Positions 1 to 10,117 of a stretch of DNA of 64,000 nt are shown here, in pieces. Numbering within the stretch: position 1 is the first letter of the stretch; each line of letters starts with the position of its first letter. Both the position numbers and the translations under genes were made by a program. The stretch spans positions 56,719-120,718 of the forward strand of contig JACMQL010000022.1 of the NCBI GenBank assembly GCA_014377015.1. The letters are read 5' to 3'. The notes under the pieces were generated by a model, which saw only the letters and a program-made list of their open reading frames with translations, did no database searches and was not told the DNA's origin. Source of the DNA: Actinomycetota bacterium. GTDB lineage: Bacteria > Actinomycetota > Actinomycetes > Nanopelagicales > Nanopelagicaceae.

Positions 1-1279
1 CGCTATACGGTGCTGCGGCGGCCAGAGAATCTTTTATCTCATCATCTTCAATTATTCGACCCGCTTCGATATCAACTAGAAACATTTTACCAGGCTGCAG
101 TCGGCCCTTACGGACGATCTTTTCGGCCGGAATATCGAGCACGCCAACTTCACTTGCCAGGATTACGAGACCGTCATCTGTCACCCAGAAACGCGAAGGA
201 CGTAAGCCGTTTCGATCAAGAACTGCACCCACTAGATGTCCGTCGGTGAACGTCACACACGCTGGTCCATCCCATGGCTCCATCAGCGATGCGTGAAAAG
301 CATAGAAATCTCGCCTTAACTGCGACATTGAAGCGTGGTTCTCCCAAGCTTCAGGAATCATCATCAAGATCGCATGGGGTAGTGATCTGCCACCGAGGTA
401 GAGAAGTTCCAAGACTTCATCAAATGATGCAGAGTCACTTCCTTGCACATCTACGATTGGAAACAAACGGTTCAGATCTCCAGGGATCAAATCACTAGCA
501 AGAAGTGCCTCCCGTGCGCGCATCCAATTTCTATTCCCTTTAACGGTATTAATCTCACCGTTGTGGGCAATGAAGCGGTATGGGTGCGCAAGCGGCCATG
601 AAGGAAACGTGTTCGTGGAAAATCGTGAGTGGACCAAAGCAAGCGGCGACACAACTCGCTCATCCGAGAGTTCTGGAAAAAATTCTTCGAGTTGACCAGT
701 CGTTAACATTCCCTTGTAGACAATTGTCTGCGAAGAAAGTGACGGGAAATAAAGCGAAAGCGAGCGCTCAACCCGCTTACGAAGACAAAAAGTCTTGCGG
801 TCGAGTTCTAATCCGCTCTCGCCATCAATGCCTGCAATAAAAAGCTGTTGAAAATCTGGCATTACAGACAGAGCGGTTTTTCCTAAACTGGAAGAATTGA
901 TGGGAAGGACGCGCCACCCCAAAATCCGCAAACCCTCTTCCCGTGCGATGTCCTCTACCTGATTTCGATATTCAACTCCTTGCGGGATGAAAGCAATACC
1001 AGCGGCGTACGCCCCTGCCACAGGAAGATCAAAATCTACAACTTCTCGAAAATACTGATCTGGAATTCGAATGAGGATGCCGGCACCGTCACCACTATCT
1101 GGCTCTGCTCCGGTGGCACCGCGGTGCTCGAGGTTACGCAGAGCAGTGAGGGCCTTTTCGATAATCTCGTGGGTCGGAGTTGTGTTCAAGGTCGCCACCA
1201 TGGCAACGCCGCATGAATCGTGCTCGAAAGCGGGATCGTAAAGACCCTGACGTTGCGGAAAATCAGATTCGCGAGCCAT
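1..1279 (-). CDS. gltB: Glutamate synthase large subunit, N-terminal part (cut by window edge)
   Basis: N-terminal 426 residues of the large chain of glutamate synthase, which makes two glutamates from glutamine and 2-oxoglutarate. The visible part is the class II glutamine amidotransferase domain. After a short propeptide the motif EHDSCGVA places the catalytic cysteine at about residue 23, to be exposed by processing, followed by [20 protein letters not shown], typical of the family. [19 protein letters not shown] and [15 protein letters not shown] are further GATase II signatures. The ATG at 1279 has an AGAGG ribosome site upstream. The rest of the gene, including the FMN and Fe-S synthase domains (the family is about 1500 residues), lies beyond the left edge, as would gltD if present. 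Confidence 0.95.
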   Translation of the reverse strand, partial: MARESDFPQRQGLYDPAFEHDSCGVAMVATLNTTPTHEIIEKALTALRNLEHRGATGAEPDSGDGAGILIRIPDQYFREVVDFDLPVAGAYAAGIAFIPQGVEYRNQVEDIAREEGLRILGWRVLPINSSSLGKTALSVMPDFQQLFIAGIDGESGLELDRKTFCLRKRVERSLSLYFPSLSSQTIVYKGMLTTGQLEEFFPELSDERVVSPLALVHSRFSTNTFPSWPLAHPYRFIAHNGEINTVKGNRNWMRAREALLASDLIPGDLNRLFPIVDVQGSDSASFDEVLELLYLGGRSLPHAILMMIPEAWENHASMSQLRRDFYAFHASLMEPWDGPACVTFTDGHLVGAVLDRNGLRPSRFWVTDDGLVILASEVGVLDIPAEKIVRKGRLQPGKMFLVDIEAGRIIEDDEIKDSLAAAAPYS

Positions 1280-1434
1280 TAAGTAGTACCTCTGTTATCC
1301 CGGTAAAAGATTGAAGCAGGGACAGCAGTGGCCCACGATAAAAGATCTAAAAACGTTAACCGCGCCTAAACTTCTGGCTAACGCAATGTCACATAGTAGC
1401 AAGACAGTAGCAACACGGCAGCACAGGCCGAACT

Positions 1435-2145
1435 TTAAATTCCGCTCAGACGAACCAGCGATCCGATGCCTGCAGTGATGACCATGCCCAAACTCCCACC
1501 GACTAGGACTCGAACCGTGGGTCGCCAGGCGGCCGCGCCTGAAGTTTTTGCGCTCACGACTCCGGTGATGAGCAAGCCGATTAAGGCGAAAGCAACGATG
1601 CTCCATGCTTGCGCTCCGAGAGACGGCGCAAAGGCGCCTAAGAACGGGATCGTTCCCCCGACCGCGAAACTTATAGCCGAGGCAATGGCGGCCTGGACGG
1701 GACGAGCTTTGGTGTGGGGGTACTGACCAAGTTCGTCCCTTAAGTGGGCTGCTAAAGGATCCTTCTCATGCATAGCCACCGCCACTTGCGCTGCAAGTTC
1801 GGGGGTTAAGCCCCGATCTATATAAATATGCGTGAGCTCTTGAAGTTCTGCTTGCGGATCTTCGGCAAGATGCGAAATTTCGAGCAATCGGTCGGACTCC
1901 TCGATATCGTTTTGCGAACGAACGGAAACGTACTCCCCGACTGCCATCGACATGGCGCCAGCCACGATGCCGGCTATACCAACTGTGACCAACAAGTTCT
2001 CGGCAGTTGCCGCAGCAGCAAACCCAATCATCAAACTTGCGATAGATACCAATCCATCGTTGGCTCCCAAAACCGCAGCGCGTAACCAGCCTGCTCGGTG
2101 ACTTCGGTGCGCAAGATTTCGTTTGTATACGTCTTCTAAAGGCAT
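1435..2145 (-). CDS. VIT1/CCC1-family iron/manganese transporter
   Basis: A 236-residue membrane protein of the VIT1/CCC1 (DUF125) family, whose characterised members move Fe2+ or Mn2+ across a membrane. It shows the N-terminal signature GWLRAAVLGANDGLVS, a second helix with GIAGIVAGAMSMAVGEYVSV, a central acidic and amphipathic stretch (EESDRLLEISHLAEDPQAEL, residues about 82-150) that corresponds to the cytoplasmic metal-binding region, and two to three C-terminal helices. It lies 9 bp downstream of lgt on the same strand, so cotranscription is likely, but no functional link is evident. Direction and metal cannot be read from the sequence. Confidence 0.85.
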   Translation of the reverse strand: MPLEDVYKRNLAHRSHRAGWLRAAVLGANDGLVSIASLMIGFAAAATAENLLVTVGIAGIVAGAMSMAVGEYVSVRSQNDIEESDRLLEISHLAEDPQAELQELTHIYIDRGLTPELAAQVAVAMHEKDPLAAHLRDELGQYPHTKARPVQAAIASAISFAVGGTIPFLGAFAPSLGAQAWSIVAFALIGLLITGVVSAKTSGAAAWRPTVRVLVGGSLGMVITAGIGSLVRLSGI

Positions 2146-2154
2146 GGCCCCAGA

Positions 2155-3009
2155 CTACTCCACACGCCCAGTCTGTTTTGCGGGAAAGCGCCCTGAAACC
2201 TTCATTGCCCTGGTCACTTTCCACGACAACCCAGCTGCAATACTTGCCACAGCCGCGCTCACGAAAACATTGAGTCGCAAGCCGAAGAAACGGTGGGCTT
2301 CATCGATGCGAAGTAATTCGATAAACATTCTGCCAATGGAGTAAGCAGATACGTAAAAGAGAAAAGATTGCCCTGGACGAAACCTTTTTCCAAATTTCAC
2401 GATAAGGAGCGCGAGAAACAGACACCACAGTGATTCATAGAGGAAGGTGGGATGAAAGGTCTCAAATCCCTCGTAGCCACGTGGCCGAAGCCGCAGCGGG
2501 ATATCTAGCGCCCAAGGAAGATCAGTCGGCTTTCCAAATAATTCGCCGTTAAACCAGTTTCCGATTCGTCCGATCGCCTGCGCCACCAGAACCCCTGGCG
2601 CTAATGCATCAGCAAAGACTGCAAAACTTACTCTCGGCTCAGAATCTGCCCGGCTGACTCGCTTAAATTTCCAATACGCAGCAACGGTGCCCAAGGATAT
2701 TGCTCCCCAAATACCCAGGCCACCTTCCCAAATTTTGAAAGCGTCAAGCGGAGCTCCCCCTGCGCCGAAGTATGCGTCTGGTGAGGTCGCGAGGTGATAC
2801 AGCCTTCCACCGATAATGCCCGCAGGTACCGCGACAAAAGCAACATCGCTAACGACTCCAGGTGCGCCACCAAAACGTATAAAACGTCGATCGCCGATCC
2901 ATACTGCAAGAACCACTCCAACGATGATGCAGAGGGCGTAGAAATGAACGGTAAAGGGCCCCAACTGAAACGCGGATGTACTAGGAGTCGGAATCGACCG
3001 GTACATCAC
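2155..3009 (-). CDS. lgt: Prolipoprotein diacylglyceryl transferase
   Basis: Lgt moves the diacylglyceryl group of phosphatidylglycerol onto the lipobox cysteine of prolipoproteins, the first step of lipoprotein maturation at the plasma membrane. The 284-residue protein has about seven membrane helices. It carries the Lgt signature IGRIGNWFNGELFGKPTDLP with the essential arginine (residues about 145-165), the IWEGGLGIWG segment, and the family N-terminus with HFYALCIIVGV. The start is GTG at 3009, 8 bp after the DsbA-like gene, with ATG at 3006 as an alternative; a GAGGGG stretch lies upstream. Its partner lspA is in this window at about 18.5 kb. Confidence 0.96.
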   Translation of the reverse strand: MMYRSIPTPSTSAFQLGPFTVHFYALCIIVGVVLAVWIGDRRFIRFGGAPGVVSDVAFVAVPAGIIGGRLYHLATSPDAYFGAGGAPLDAFKIWEGGLGIWGAISLGTVAAYWKFKRVSRADSEPRVSFAVFADALAPGVLVAQAIGRIGNWFNGELFGKPTDLPWALDIPLRLRPRGYEGFETFHPTFLYESLWCLFLALLIVKFGKRFRPGQSFLFYVSAYSIGRMFIELLRIDEAHRFFGLRLNVFVSAAVASIAAGLSWKVTRAMKVSGRFPAKQTGRVE

Positions 3010-3017
3010 CTTTTCAA

Positions 3018-3683
3018 TTACCCCTCGACTGCGGCGCTAAATCCAGCCAAGTCGAAGTACTGGGTTTTTCGATCAAGTTCTTTACCGTTCACAAAAACGG
3101 TCGGAGTGGAATTGATTCCCTTCGCAGCGCCTTCGTCGCCGACATCGCTAACCCAGTTTGTGTACTTACCGGAATTAACGCACGAGGAAAATGTTGAAGT
3201 GGAGAGCCCAGCCTCTTTCGCTGCAGAAATGAGTCCTTCATTTGACCAGATTCCGGAATTTTCTGCTCCTTGAGTCGCATAAAGGTATTTGTGAAGGGCG
3301 AGAAATTTATCTTCGTCCGCAGAGCACGCAAGTGCGTTGGCGGCAAGGATCGACTCTGGACCAATGAATGACAGCAAGTGAAAATTAACGACGGCTCTTT
3401 TTTCCGTAATCAACTTCTGGATGTGCTCGCCGTTGGTCTGTTCGAATCGGGCGCAAACCGGACACTGTAAATCCTCCCAGATATCAACCACGGGCTTGTT
3501 TTTAAGACCTGCATTAAAAACAATGGCCTTCCCATTGGCTGCCGATACGCTGGATGGAATAGCTTTGCTACTATTGGGGCGATTGCTCAAAATTGAGAAG
3601 ACAACACCAACCGCGATTACGAATGCGACCATTCCTATAACTAAATAACGAGTGACTTTATCTCCACCTGATTTAGTTGCCAC
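3018..3683 (-). CDS. Membrane-anchored DsbA/thioredoxin-fold oxidoreductase
   Basis: A 221-residue protein with one N-terminal membrane helix (residues about 12-31, YLVIGMVAFVIAVGVVFSIL) and an outward-facing thioredoxin-fold DsbA domain of the Thioredoxin_4 type. The redox motif CPVC lies in IWEDLQCPVCARFEQ at about residues 75-85, and the cis-proline loop is in INSTPTVFVNGKEL near the C-terminus. Further cysteines lie in ALACSADEDK and FSSCVNSGKY within the helical insertion. The family makes or shuffles disulfides in exported proteins; the partner in this cell is unknown. The start is GTG at 3683 with AAGGA 7 nt upstream. It sits between the trp genes and lgt, 8 bp from lgt. Confidence 0.85.
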   Translation of the reverse strand: MATKSGGDKVTRYLVIGMVAFVIAVGVVFSILSNRPNSSKAIPSSVSAANGKAIVFNAGLKNKPVVDIWEDLQCPVCARFEQTNGEHIQKLITEKRAVVNFHLLSFIGPESILAANALACSADEDKFLALHKYLYATQGAENSGIWSNEGLISAAKEAGLSTSTFSSCVNSGKYTNWVSDVGDEGAAKGINSTPTVFVNGKELDRKTQYFDLAGFSAAVEG

Positions 3684-3769
3684 GTAGCATCCTTCTCTCC
3701 TGGTTAATTTCCTGCTTACTCATCAGCCCAATCTGACCAAATTGTAGGGCACTAATTCGGCGAGCTTAT

Positions 3770-4597
3770 TCACTTTAGAGTCGAAACCCCGGTCCGGTCA
3801 GCCTCCCTCACGCCAGCTACCAGATCACGGGCGAGCCCAGTGAGATTATCTCGTCCTTCTTCCGCGGTTGAGGCATCTAAAAGAACCTTTATAAATGCTG
3901 AGCCGACGATGACGCCATCGGCGAATTTCGCAACCTCGCGAGCTTGTGCGCGAGTGGATACACCCAGGCCGACAGCAACAGGAAGATCGGACAACTTTCG
4001 AATCCTCGCTACTAAATCCTGCGCGCCTGAAGAAACGCTCGCGCGTGCTCCCGTCACACCCATAAGGCTAGCCGCGTATACAAAACCGGAGCACTTTTGG
4101 GTGACTTTTTGAAGTCTTTCATTGGTTGTGCTTGGCGCCACCACGAATATTGAATTCACATCTGAATTACGCGTCGCGTTGATCCATCCGTCAGACTCTT
4201 CAATTGTGAGATCTGGAGTAATAACTCCCGAACCACCATTCTTAGCTAGCTCTTGCGCAAATGCATCAACTCCATAGCGTTCAATTGGATTCCAATACGT
4301 CATCACCACAGTTGGCAAGTTAGCCTCATGTGCATACTTCACAGAAGTGAAAACTTCTTTCGCCCCCGTACCTCCCTTGAGCGCCATTTCGGCAGCTCGC
4401 TGAATCGTCGGCCCGTCCATCACCGGATCGCTGTAGGGAAAGCCAATCTCAATGGCATCGATGCCGGCATCTGCCAATATGGAAATTGCAGATTCACAAA
4501 GCGACTGCGATGGAAAGCCCGCCGGCAAATAAGCGATCAAAGCGGCTCGATTTTCCGCACGTGTTCGGACAAAAAGTTCCTCGAGTTTTGTTTTCAT
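3770..4597 (-). CDS. trpA: Tryptophan synthase alpha chain
   Basis: TrpA cleaves indole-3-glycerol phosphate and passes indole through a tunnel to TrpB. The 275-residue TIM barrel shows the family signatures AYLPAGFPS near the N-terminus, IEIGFPYSDPVMDGPTIQ with the catalytic Glu and Asp, and VGLGVSTRAQAREVAKFADGVIVGSAF near the C-terminus for phosphate binding. The ATG at 4597 overlaps the trpB stop (TGATG); a GTG one codon earlier is also possible. It is the last gene of the his-trp array. An 86-bp gap without a convincing terminator separates it from the DsbA-like gene. Confidence 0.97.
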   Translation of the reverse strand: MKTKLEELFVRTRAENRAALIAYLPAGFPSQSLCESAISILADAGIDAIEIGFPYSDPVMDGPTIQRAAEMALKGGTGAKEVFTSVKYAHEANLPTVVMTYWNPIERYGVDAFAQELAKNGGSGVITPDLTIEESDGWINATRNSDVNSIFVVAPSTTNERLQKVTQKCSGFVYAASLMGVTGARASVSSGAQDLVARIRKLSDLPVAVGLGVSTRAQAREVAKFADGVIVGSAFIKVLLDASTAEEGRDNLTGLARDLVAGVREADRTGVSTLK

Positions 4598-5778
4598 CAC
4601 AATTCAATCTTGAAATAGTCGGCGGCAGTCGCAACATCTTTGTCACCACGCCCGGAAAGATTCAGGAGAAGAATCGCATCCGAACCGAGTTCACGGCCCA
4701 AGTCAATTGCACCGGCAAGTGCGTGTGCAGTTTCGATTGCGGGAATAATTCCTTCTGTCTTACAGAGCAAAGCAAACGCCTCCATGGCTTGCGCATCGGT
4801 AATCGCGCGATACTCAGCTCTTCCAATCGAATGCAGGTACGCGTGCTCAGGACCGACGCCGGGGTAATCCAAACCTGCTGAAATGGAATGAGACTCTACG
4901 GTCTGACCGTTCTCATCTTGCAACACATACGAACGTGTTCCATGAAGAACGCCGATCGTTCCTCCGGTAATGGTGGCTGCGTGCCGGCCGGTTTCTATGC
5001 CGTCACCTGCAGCTTCAAAGCCAATCAGGCGGACATCCGAATCGCCAATGAAGGCATGGAAGATTCCGATTGCATTTGACCCTCCACCAATACATGCCAA
5101 AACGGCATGCGGCAATCTGCCCGTCAACGCTTGAACTTGCGAACGCGCTTCCTCGCCAATCACTTTATGGAAATCTCGCACCATCGTAGGGAAGGGGTGC
5201 GGTCCGGCCACTGTACCCAGCATGTAATGAGTCGTATCGACATTTGTGACCCAATCACGCATGGCCTCGTTGATGGCGTCCTTAAGTGTGCGTGAACCAG
5301 TTTTGACCGGCACCACCTGCGCCCCTAGAAGCTTCATGCGCGCCACGTTGAGGGCCTGGCGTCTGGTGTCCTCTTCCCCCATGTAGACCACACATTCAAG
5401 ACCGAAAAGTGCCGCGGCGGTAGCCGCTGCCACGCCGTGCTGACCGGCACCCGTTTCCGCGATGATTCGCTTCTTTCCCATTCGCTTGGTGAGTAGTGCT
5501 TGACCTAAGACGTTATTGATCTTGTGACTGCCTGTGTGATTCAGATCTTCGCGCTTGAGAATGATGCGTGCTCCCCCTGCATGCTCTGCAAAGCGAGGAA
5601 CTTCGGTAATGATGCTTGGTCGTCCGGTATAAGTCTCATGAAGTCTTTGCAACTCAGCTTGAAAGTCAGGATCGATGATCGCGGCTGAATGTGCCGCCGC
5701 TAGTTCTTCCAAAGCGCCAATCAGCGCCTCAGGAACAAAACGTCCTCCGAATGGACCGAAATGGCCTGTCTCGTTCAT
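4597..5778 (-). CDS. trpB: Tryptophan synthase beta chain
   Basis: TrpB condenses indole with serine in a PLP-dependent reaction to give tryptophan. The 393-residue protein has the PLP lysine in [16 protein letters not shown] (about residue 85), [14 protein letters not shown] residues ([19 protein letters not shown]), the glycine-rich phosphate loop [13 protein letters not shown], and a C-terminal [12 protein letters not shown]. This is TrpB1 by length and by its tight coupling to trpA, with stop and start overlapping. It follows trpC after a 45-bp gap. Confidence 0.97.
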   Translation of the reverse strand: MNETGHFGPFGGRFVPEALIGALEELAAAHSAAIIDPDFQAELQRLHETYTGRPSIITEVPRFAEHAGGARIILKREDLNHTGSHKINNVLGQALLTKRMGKKRIIAETGAGQHGVAAATAAALFGLECVVYMGEEDTRRQALNVARMKLLGAQVVPVKTGSRTLKDAINEAMRDWVTNVDTTHYMLGTVAGPHPFPTMVRDFHKVIGEEARSQVQALTGRLPHAVLACIGGGSNAIGIFHAFIGDSDVRLIGFEAAGDGIETGRHAATITGGTIGVLHGTRSYVLQDENGQTVESHSISAGLDYPGVGPEHAYLHSIGRAEYRAITDAQAMEAFALLCKTEGIIPAIETAHALAGAIDLGRELGSDAILLLNLSGRGDKDVATAADYFKIEL

Positions 5779-5823
5779 GTCACCGTCGTTTCGTATCGCG
5801 TTTACCGTGGATAAATAATTCTA

Positions 5824-6594
5824 CTAGTCGTTCAACAGAGTTCGAATCGTAATTGCAGGATCTGAACCGCGTACCAGCGCTTCGCCGATCAACACCGCAT
5901 CCGCTCCGGCTTGGTGAGCGAAAACTACATCTCCGCGGGTTGCAATTCCTGACTCTGCCACTCGAACAATATTCGCGGGGATCATCGGTATCAGTTGGGA
6001 GAAAACCTTGGCATCAACAGATAAATCCTTTAGGTTTCGAGAATTTACCCCGATGATGTCCGGGGAAATCTCCAACGCTCGATCTAGTTCATCTTGAGAG
6101 TGAACTTCAACGATTGCACGCATGTGGAGGGCACGGGTGAGTTCAGCAAAATCCTTAAGTTGATTCTGAGAAAGTGCCGCAACAATCAAGAGTACGAGAT
6201 CTGCACCATGGGCGCGCGCTTCGTAGAATTGATACTCATCGACCATAAAATCTTTGCGAAGCACTGGAATAGAAACGGACTCTCGCACTGCAACCAGATC
6301 TGCCAATGAGCCGCCGAAACGACGACCCTCAGTGAGAACGCTGACAACAGCAGCACCAGCCCCTTCATATATTTGTGCTAAGGACGCAGGGTCGGCGATG
6401 GTCGCAAGAGAGCCTTTACTTGGTGATGAGCGCTTCACCTCAGATATGAGAGAAATCCCAGTGCGTCGCAATGCTGGCAGAGCATCTCGCACCTCGTCCA
6501 CCTGATCCATTTTCTCCTGCAAGGATGCCAACGATGAACGTCTTGCTGCCATATCTTCGCGAACTCCTGCGATGATGTCGTCAAGAACGCTCAT
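5824..6594 (-). CDS. trpC: Indole-3-glycerol-phosphate synthase
   Basis: TrpC closes the indole ring from CdRP. This is a single-domain 256-residue TIM barrel with no trpF domain fused. Signatures are LISEVKRSSPSKGSLA (catalytic Lys and the phosphate loop, residues about 48-63), VLRKDFMVDEYQFYEARAHG, GVNSRNLKD and RVAESGI. Its ATG overlaps the stop of the small membrane-protein gene by the ATGA arrangement. Since no trpF is present, the preceding isomerase step is presumably done by PriA, encoded upstream in the same array. Confidence 0.97.
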   Translation of the reverse strand: MSVLDDIIAGVREDMAARRSSLASLQEKMDQVDEVRDALPALRRTGISLISEVKRSSPSKGSLATIADPASLAQIYEGAGAAVVSVLTEGRRFGGSLADLVAVRESVSIPVLRKDFMVDEYQFYEARAHGADLVLLIVAALSQNQLKDFAELTRALHMRAIVEVHSQDELDRALEISPDIIGVNSRNLKDLSVDAKVFSQLIPMIPANIVRVAESGIATRGDVVFAHQAGADAVLIGEALVRGSDPAITIRTLLND

Positions 6595-6770
6595 GTGGAA
6601 CTCTTTTCGGAATCCGAAGGATCAATGCCGCTGTCGAGGGCGCTCCAAGGGTTAAGCGCACGCGGATGACGTTCGTACCTATGCGGAAGGCGCACGATCC
6701 ATCGAGTCAGCAAAACAAAGAAAGCAGCGACGATCACAAGTAGCGCGACGAGCAAAGTTCTACTTACCAT
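6591..6770 (-). CDS. 59-aa trp-operon membrane protein, shortened
   Basis: A short gene fitted exactly between trpE and trpC: its ATG overlaps the trpE stop (TGATG) and its TGA overlaps the trpC start (ATGA). The 59-residue product has a basic N-terminus, one membrane helix (residues about 5-26), then a cytosolic tail RYERHPRALNPWSALDSGID. In many Actinobacteria this position holds a Trp-biosynthesis-associated membrane protein (TIGR02234) of about 180 residues with several helices, and as I recall it ends in a W-x-A-L-D-x-G-x-D-P motif. The motif WSALDSGIDPS here matches that ending, so I read this as a version reduced to the last helix and tail. Function unknown. Confidence 0.75.
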   Translation of the reverse strand: MVSRTLLVALLVIVAAFFVLLTRWIVRLPHRYERHPRALNPWSALDSGIDPSDSEKSST

Positions 6771-8254
6771 CAGAGATTATGCAAACCGTTAGCAGATTGT
6801 ATGGCCCCTAAAACTGCAGCGGCTTTGTTCATCGTTTCTTGATTTTCTTCGTTCGGATCCGAGTCCGCCACGATTCCGCCACCAGCTTGAACGTACGCCT
6901 TGCCTTGATAAATAACAGCAGTGCGAATCGCTATACAAGTGTCGATGTTACCCGTGAAATCAATGTAGCCGATTGCGCCACCGTAGATTCCACGACGAGT
7001 TGGTTCAAGCGTTTCGATTATTTCCATCGCGCGCGGCTTAGGTGCCCCCGAAAGGGTGCCGGCGGGAAAAACTGAGAAGAGTGCGTCAATCGGACTCTTT
7101 GCATCGTCCAACCTTCCGGTCACAGTTGAAACAATATGCATCACATGCGAAAAACGTTCGATGTGCATGAATTCAATAACTTCGACTGTGCCAGGCGCAC
7201 AAACTCTGCCGAGATCGTTTCTGCCGAGATCTACCAACATTAAATGTTCTGCTCGTTCTTTCGGATCAGAAAGCAACTCTTCCGCGAGTCGAAAATCCTC
7301 TTCAGGTGAATCAGATCTTTTACGAGTTCCAGCAATCGGATGAATCATTACTTCCCCATCAGAAACTTTCACGAGGGCTTCTGGACTCGAACCCACAATG
7401 TCGATTCCGTCCCGTAATCGAATGAGGTACATATAGGGACTCGGGTTATGCAGCCGCAACATGCGGTAAATATCAAGTGATTCCGCTTTAGCTTCCATCG
7501 TGAATCTTTGGGATACAACTATTTGAAATGCTTCACCTTTAACTATCTCCCGCTGGGCCATGCGAACATTTTCCATATGTTTTTCTGCACTTGTGTCTCG
7601 GTCGTAAACCGCAGGTTGGCGCTCTTCCATCATGGAAACGCTGCTAGCCAGGGGTACTAGTAGATCGCGTTGCATCCGACCCAAGCGTTCTTGCGCGTCA
7701 GCAAAAGCTTCATCGACCCGCTCACCACTTCCGTCCCAATTGATTGCATTGGCGATGAGAGTGATGGTGCCTTCATTGTGATCGAGTACGGCAAGGTCAC
7801 TGGTAAGCATGAATGAAATTTCCGGAATTGGCAGATCTTTAACGGCAAGTTCCGGCAATTTTTCCAAGGCCCGAACGCAGTCATAACCCAGGTAGCCGAC
7901 GAGTCCGCCAGTGAGCGGAGGAAGACCCAAGATTTTCGGTGATCTCAAATGATCACTTGCAATACGCAACGCTTCCAACGCAGGCATGCCTGCCGGCGCA
8001 CCCGCCGGGACGGTGCCGTGCCACACGGCACATCCATCTTCTTCGGAAAGAGTGGCTTCACTTCGCACGCCAATAAAAGAGTAACGAGACCAGACCCCCC
8101 CATGCTCAGCGGACTCTAGAAGAAAAGTTCCGGGCAAACTCTTGGCTAATTTTCGATACACGCCAAGCGGAGTCTCGCTATCGGCCAGTAACGTGCGCGA
8201 AACTGGGATGACATTGAAGTCTTTCGCATAGTTGCGAAATTCAGTGATATTCAT
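6770..8254 (-). CDS. trpE: Anthranilate synthase component I
   Basis: TrpE makes anthranilate from chorismate using ammonia supplied by the TrpG subunit, which is not in this window. The 494-residue protein has the N-terminal feedback site [20 protein letters not shown], carrying the LLES element for tryptophan inhibition, and the chorismate-binding core with [25 protein letters not shown], and [15 protein letters not shown]. The C-terminal [17 protein letters not shown] is also typical. The start overlaps the hisI stop by 4 bp, which ties tryptophan and histidine synthesis into one transcript. No leader peptide or attenuator lies before it. Confidence 0.97.
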   Translation of the reverse strand: MNITEFRNYAKDFNVIPVSRTLLADSETPLGVYRKLAKSLPGTFLLESAEHGGVWSRYSFIGVRSEATLSEEDGCAVWHGTVPAGAPAGMPALEALRIASDHLRSPKILGLPPLTGGLVGYLGYDCVRALEKLPELAVKDLPIPEISFMLTSDLAVLDHNEGTITLIANAINWDGSGERVDEAFADAQERLGRMQRDLLVPLASSVSMMEERQPAVYDRDTSAEKHMENVRMAQREIVKGEAFQIVVSQRFTMEAKAESLDIYRMLRLHNPSPYMYLIRLRDGIDIVGSSPEALVKVSDGEVMIHPIAGTRKRSDSPEEDFRLAEELLSDPKERAEHLMLVDLGRNDLGRVCAPGTVEVIEFMHIERFSHVMHIVSTVTGRLDDAKSPIDALFSVFPAGTLSGAPKPRAMEIIETLEPTRRGIYGGAIGYIDFTGNIDTCIAIRTAVIYQGKAYVQAGGGIVADSDPNEENQETMNKAAAVLGAIQSANGLHNL

Positions 8255-8601
8255 GGATTCACCGCGTTATGAAAACATGAAGGCTGGCCCGCATGGCAGG
8301 CAACGCCAACTTGCTCGACTTGAATCAAAAGCGCGTCCCCGTCGCAGTCAAGGGAGATCGATTTCAAAAATTGGGTGTGACCTGAAGTTGCACCTTTAAC
8401 CCACAATTGTTTTCTACTTCTGCTCCAGTAAGTGACCTTGCCGGTTGCAAGCGTCTGAGCCACTGCCGCACGATTCATCCATGCCAACATCAACACTTCC
8501 CCACTTTTGGCATCTTGGGCAATCGCTGGGATCAATGCCTGCGGATCTTGCAACAATCCGTCGAATTGCGCGGGTAACTCAGGTGTGGCACGTGTGTCCA
8601 T
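8251..8601 (-). CDS. hisI: Phosphoribosyl-AMP cyclohydrolase
   Basis: HisI opens the adenine ring of phosphoribosyl-AMP, the third step of histidine synthesis. The 116-residue protein is the single-domain form without the HisE pyrophosphohydrolase, as usual in Actinobacteria. It has [38 protein letters not shown], the metal site [13 protein letters not shown], and the zinc cysteines and histidine in [13 protein letters not shown]. It starts 14 bp after hisF and overlaps trpE by 4 bp. Confidence 0.96.
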   Translation of the reverse strand: MDTRATPELPAQFDGLLQDPQALIPAIAQDAKSGEVLMLAWMNRAAVAQTLATGKVTYWSRSRKQLWVKGATSGHTQFLKSISLDCDGDALLIQVEQVGVACHAGQPSCFHNAVNP

Positions 8602-8615
8602 GACGACATTCTGCC

Positions 8616-9389
8616 CTATCGCTTCGACGGCATGCGCACGCTATATCCGGACCTACTCAAATATTCTTTCACATCTGAAATTCTATGAATTCCAAAATGA
8701 AAAACACTCGCCGCCAGAAGTGCGTCAGCGCCAGCATCCAATGCCGCAGCGAAGTCCTCCATAGTTCCGGCTCCTCCGCTGGCAATAAGTGGGACATTTG
8801 CTTTGGGGCGAACCGCGCGAATCATTCCTAGGTCGTAGCCAGCGCGTGTTCCGTCCGCATCCATTGAATTAAGAAGGATTTCCCCTACGCCAAGTTCGCA
8901 CGCTTTTTCTACCCACTCCAAAGCGTCGATATCTGTACCTTTTCGACCGCCGTGCGTGGTGACCTCGAAACCCGAGTTAGTACGGGCCCGGCGAGCATCA
9001 ACAGAAAGTACAAGCACCTGCGAACCGAAAGTGTCGGCTATCTCTGCAATTAAGGCAGGTCGCGCAAGTGCTGCGGTATTTATCGAAACCTTGTCGGCAC
9101 CTGCACGAAGCAAAGCGTTTACATCTTTTACGGATCGAATCCCGCCCCCCACTGTCAATGGGATAAATACTTGATCCGCGGTGCGACGCACGACATCGAT
9201 TGTCGTGTCGCGCCCACTGCTGCTCGCTGAAATATCCAAAAATGTAAGTTCGTCAGCGCCTTCACGATCATAGAGGGATGCCATCTCAACTGGATCACCT
9301 GCATCAACCAAATTAGTAAAATTGACACCCTTCACGACCCGCCCGCTATCTACGTCAAGGCAGGGAATTATTCGAATAGAAAGCGTCAT
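8616..9389 (-). CDS. hisF: Imidazole glycerol phosphate synthase, cyclase subunit
   Basis: HisF is the cyclase of IGP synthase and uses ammonia delivered by HisH to form imidazole glycerol phosphate and AICAR. The 257-residue (beta/alpha)8 barrel has [20 protein letters not shown] with the catalytic Asp at about residue 12, VGGGIRSV, the second catalytic Asp in LVLSVDARR, and the phosphate loops [14 protein letters not shown] and LIASGGAG. It overlaps priA by 4 bp. Confidence 0.97.
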   Translation of the reverse strand: MTLSIRIIPCLDVDSGRVVKGVNFTNLVDAGDPVEMASLYDREGADELTFLDISASSSGRDTTIDVVRRTADQVFIPLTVGGGIRSVKDVNALLRAGADKVSINTAALARPALIAEIADTFGSQVLVLSVDARRARTNSGFEVTTHGGRKGTDIDALEWVEKACELGVGEILLNSMDADGTRAGYDLGMIRAVRPKANVPLIASGGAGTMEDFAAALDAGADALLAASVFHFGIHRISDVKEYLSRSGYSVRMPSKR

Positions 9390-10117
9390 CGTCTAGATAC
9401 TTCCAAAGCCTCTTGGAGAGTGAAGGCTCCCGCGTATAACGCTTTGCCCACGATGGCCCCTTCGATTCCAAGTGTGGTCATGGCAGCCAATGCGCCGATG
9501 TCCGCGAGAGAGGATACGCCTCCACTAGCAACAATTGGTCGCGACGTTGCTTGGCAAACAGAAGTGAGTAGCTCTAAGTTCGGTCCGGTCAGAGTTCCGT
9601 CACGACCGACGTCCGTAACCACATAACGTGAGCATCCGTCATTATCCAAACGTGCCAGCGTCTCAAACAGATCACCACCGTCCTTTGTCCATCCACGAGC
9701 TGACAGAATTCGGCCACGAACATCAAGACCAACCGCGATCCGATCTCCAAATTCAGCAACAACACGTGCCGTCCATTCTGGATTTTCGAGTGCAGCCGTT
9801 CCAAGATTGACACGCTTACATCCTGTCGCCAAGGCGCGCCGTAGAGACGCATCATCACGAATGCCTCCTGACAACTCGACATCGATATCAAGTCTGCCCA
9901 CGACTTCAGCAAGTTGATTTGAATTCTCGCCGCGTCCAAATGCAGCATCCAGGTCGACCAAATGCAACCACTGGGCGCCTGCTGATTGAAAATCCAAGGC
10001 AACTTCTAAGGGATTTCCGTATACGCTCTCGTTGGCTAGTTCGCCTTGAACTAAACGGACTGCTCGGCCGTCTTTAACATCAACAGCCGGAAGAAGTTCT
10101 AGTTTCTTTTCTGTCAT
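9386..10117 (-). CDS. priA: PriA: bifunctional HisA/TrpF isomerase
   Basis: A 243-residue barrel of the HisA family. It has the actinobacterial PriA N-terminus [37 protein letters not shown], catalytic aspartates in LLPAVDV and [14 protein letters not shown], and [13 protein letters not shown]. In Actinobacteria PriA isomerises both ProFAR (histidine) and PRA (tryptophan), replacing trpF. That role is supported here by the lack of any trpF in the his-trp array and by the placement of the gene in the same transcript as both pathways. Dual activity is inferred from family knowledge, not shown directly. It overlaps hisH and hisF by 4 bp each. Confidence 0.93.
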   Translation of the reverse strand: MTEKKLELLPAVDVKDGRAVRLVQGELANESVYGNPLEVALDFQSAGAQWLHLVDLDAAFGRGENSNQLAEVVGRLDIDVELSGGIRDDASLRRALATGCKRVNLGTAALENPEWTARVVAEFGDRIAVGLDVRGRILSARGWTKDGGDLFETLARLDNDGCSRYVVTDVGRDGTLTGPNLELLTSVCQATSRPIVASGGVSSLADIGALAAMTTLGIEGAIVGKALYAGAFTLQEALEVSRR

